From: Saccharibacillus sp. O23
Lineage (GTDB): Bacteria > Bacillota > Bacilli > Paenibacillales > Paenibacillaceae
DNA length: 64,000 nt
NCBI RefSeq assembly: GCF_002205895.1
Contig: NZ_NJDE01000003.1
Location: 496,001-560,000 of the forward strand
Reading direction: 5' to 3'
Position numbers and translations under genes: made by a program. Position 1 is the first letter of the stretch, and every line of letters begins with the position of its first letter. Under the pieces are notes generated by a model, which worked only from the letters and a program-made list of their open reading frames with translations, had not been told where the DNA came from and searched no databases. Below are positions 63,949 through 64,000 of the stretch, piece by piece.

Positions 63949-64000
63949 ATGATGAATGAAGTATCCATCCGCACGGAATATATCAAGCTCGACACGTTTC
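63949..64000 (+). CDS. yaaA: S4-domain protein YaaA-like (partial, runs off the window)
   Basis: The first 17 codons read MMNEVSIRTEYIKLDTF, matching the start of the small S4-like RNA-binding protein that sits between dnaN and recF in Bacilli. AAGGAAGGCAAA precedes it; the second ATG at 63952 has the better spacing. The rest lies outside. Confidence 0.8.
   Translation, partial: MMNEVSIRTEYIKLDTF

Overview
The window is the left flank and core of a replication origin from a low-GC-lineage Gram-positive of moderately high GC content, most likely Paenibacillaceae (a Saccharibacillus or Paenibacillus relative). This rests on the order noc-rsmG-mnmG-mnmE-jag-yidC-rnpA-rpmH-dnaA-dnaN-S4 protein, on a complete walRKHIJ-htrA cluster, and on protein families typical of the group. 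No database search was possible. Left of dnaA nearly every gene is on the minus strand, so it is transcribed with the leftward replication fork; dnaA and dnaN run rightward.

Layout. 1-13.3 kb is an accessory zone of small redox enzymes paired with local regulators: aldehyde dehydrogenase, MetE-like protein and MFS transporter; a VOC protein with a WYL regulator; an NAD(P) oxidoreductase with MerR; SDR plus TetR, twice; and an MDR oxidoreductase with MarR. Several of these regulators have a readable operator beside them. 13.3-17.5 kb holds a greA pseudogene, rlmH, an unknown gene, a secreted alpha/beta hydrolase and the intact greA. 17.5-28 kb holds a YdcF-type membrane protein, the htrA and wal cell-wall signalling cluster and a LysM-G5-M23 peptidase. 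28-37.3 kb holds purA, dnaB-type helicase, rplI, gdpP, a DUF2232 membrane protein, a CBS protein and a DacA-like protein that has lost its catalytic motifs. 37.5-43.4 kb is a five-gene oligopeptide ABC operon. 44-50 kb holds rpsF-ssb-rpsR, tRNA-Ser, an MscS channel and a DUF3343/cysteine desulfurase-like pair. 50-64 kb is the chromosome partition and origin region: parB, parA, noc, two parS sites, tRNA-modification genes, Jag/YidC, RNase P protein, L34, a DnaA-box-rich origin, dnaA, a DnaA-trio unwinding element and dnaN.

Most unusual signals. (1) At least four intergenic copies (26.06, 30.66, 55.5 and 63.7 kb) of a nested palindromic element of about 135-185 bp, whose arms differ in sequence but keep pairing, with shared sequence blocks next to the inner hairpin; two further loci (29.9 and 48.4 kb) look related. 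(2) A DacA-like protein lacking all three active-site motifs. (3) A greA pseudogene with an internal deletion whose ends lie at a short repeat. (4) Five copies of a 10-base pyrimidine motif upstream of the DnaA boxes. (5) A terminator-like hairpin nested in a 12-bp inverted repeat in an SDR-TetR leader. No phage, IS element or CRISPR array was seen.
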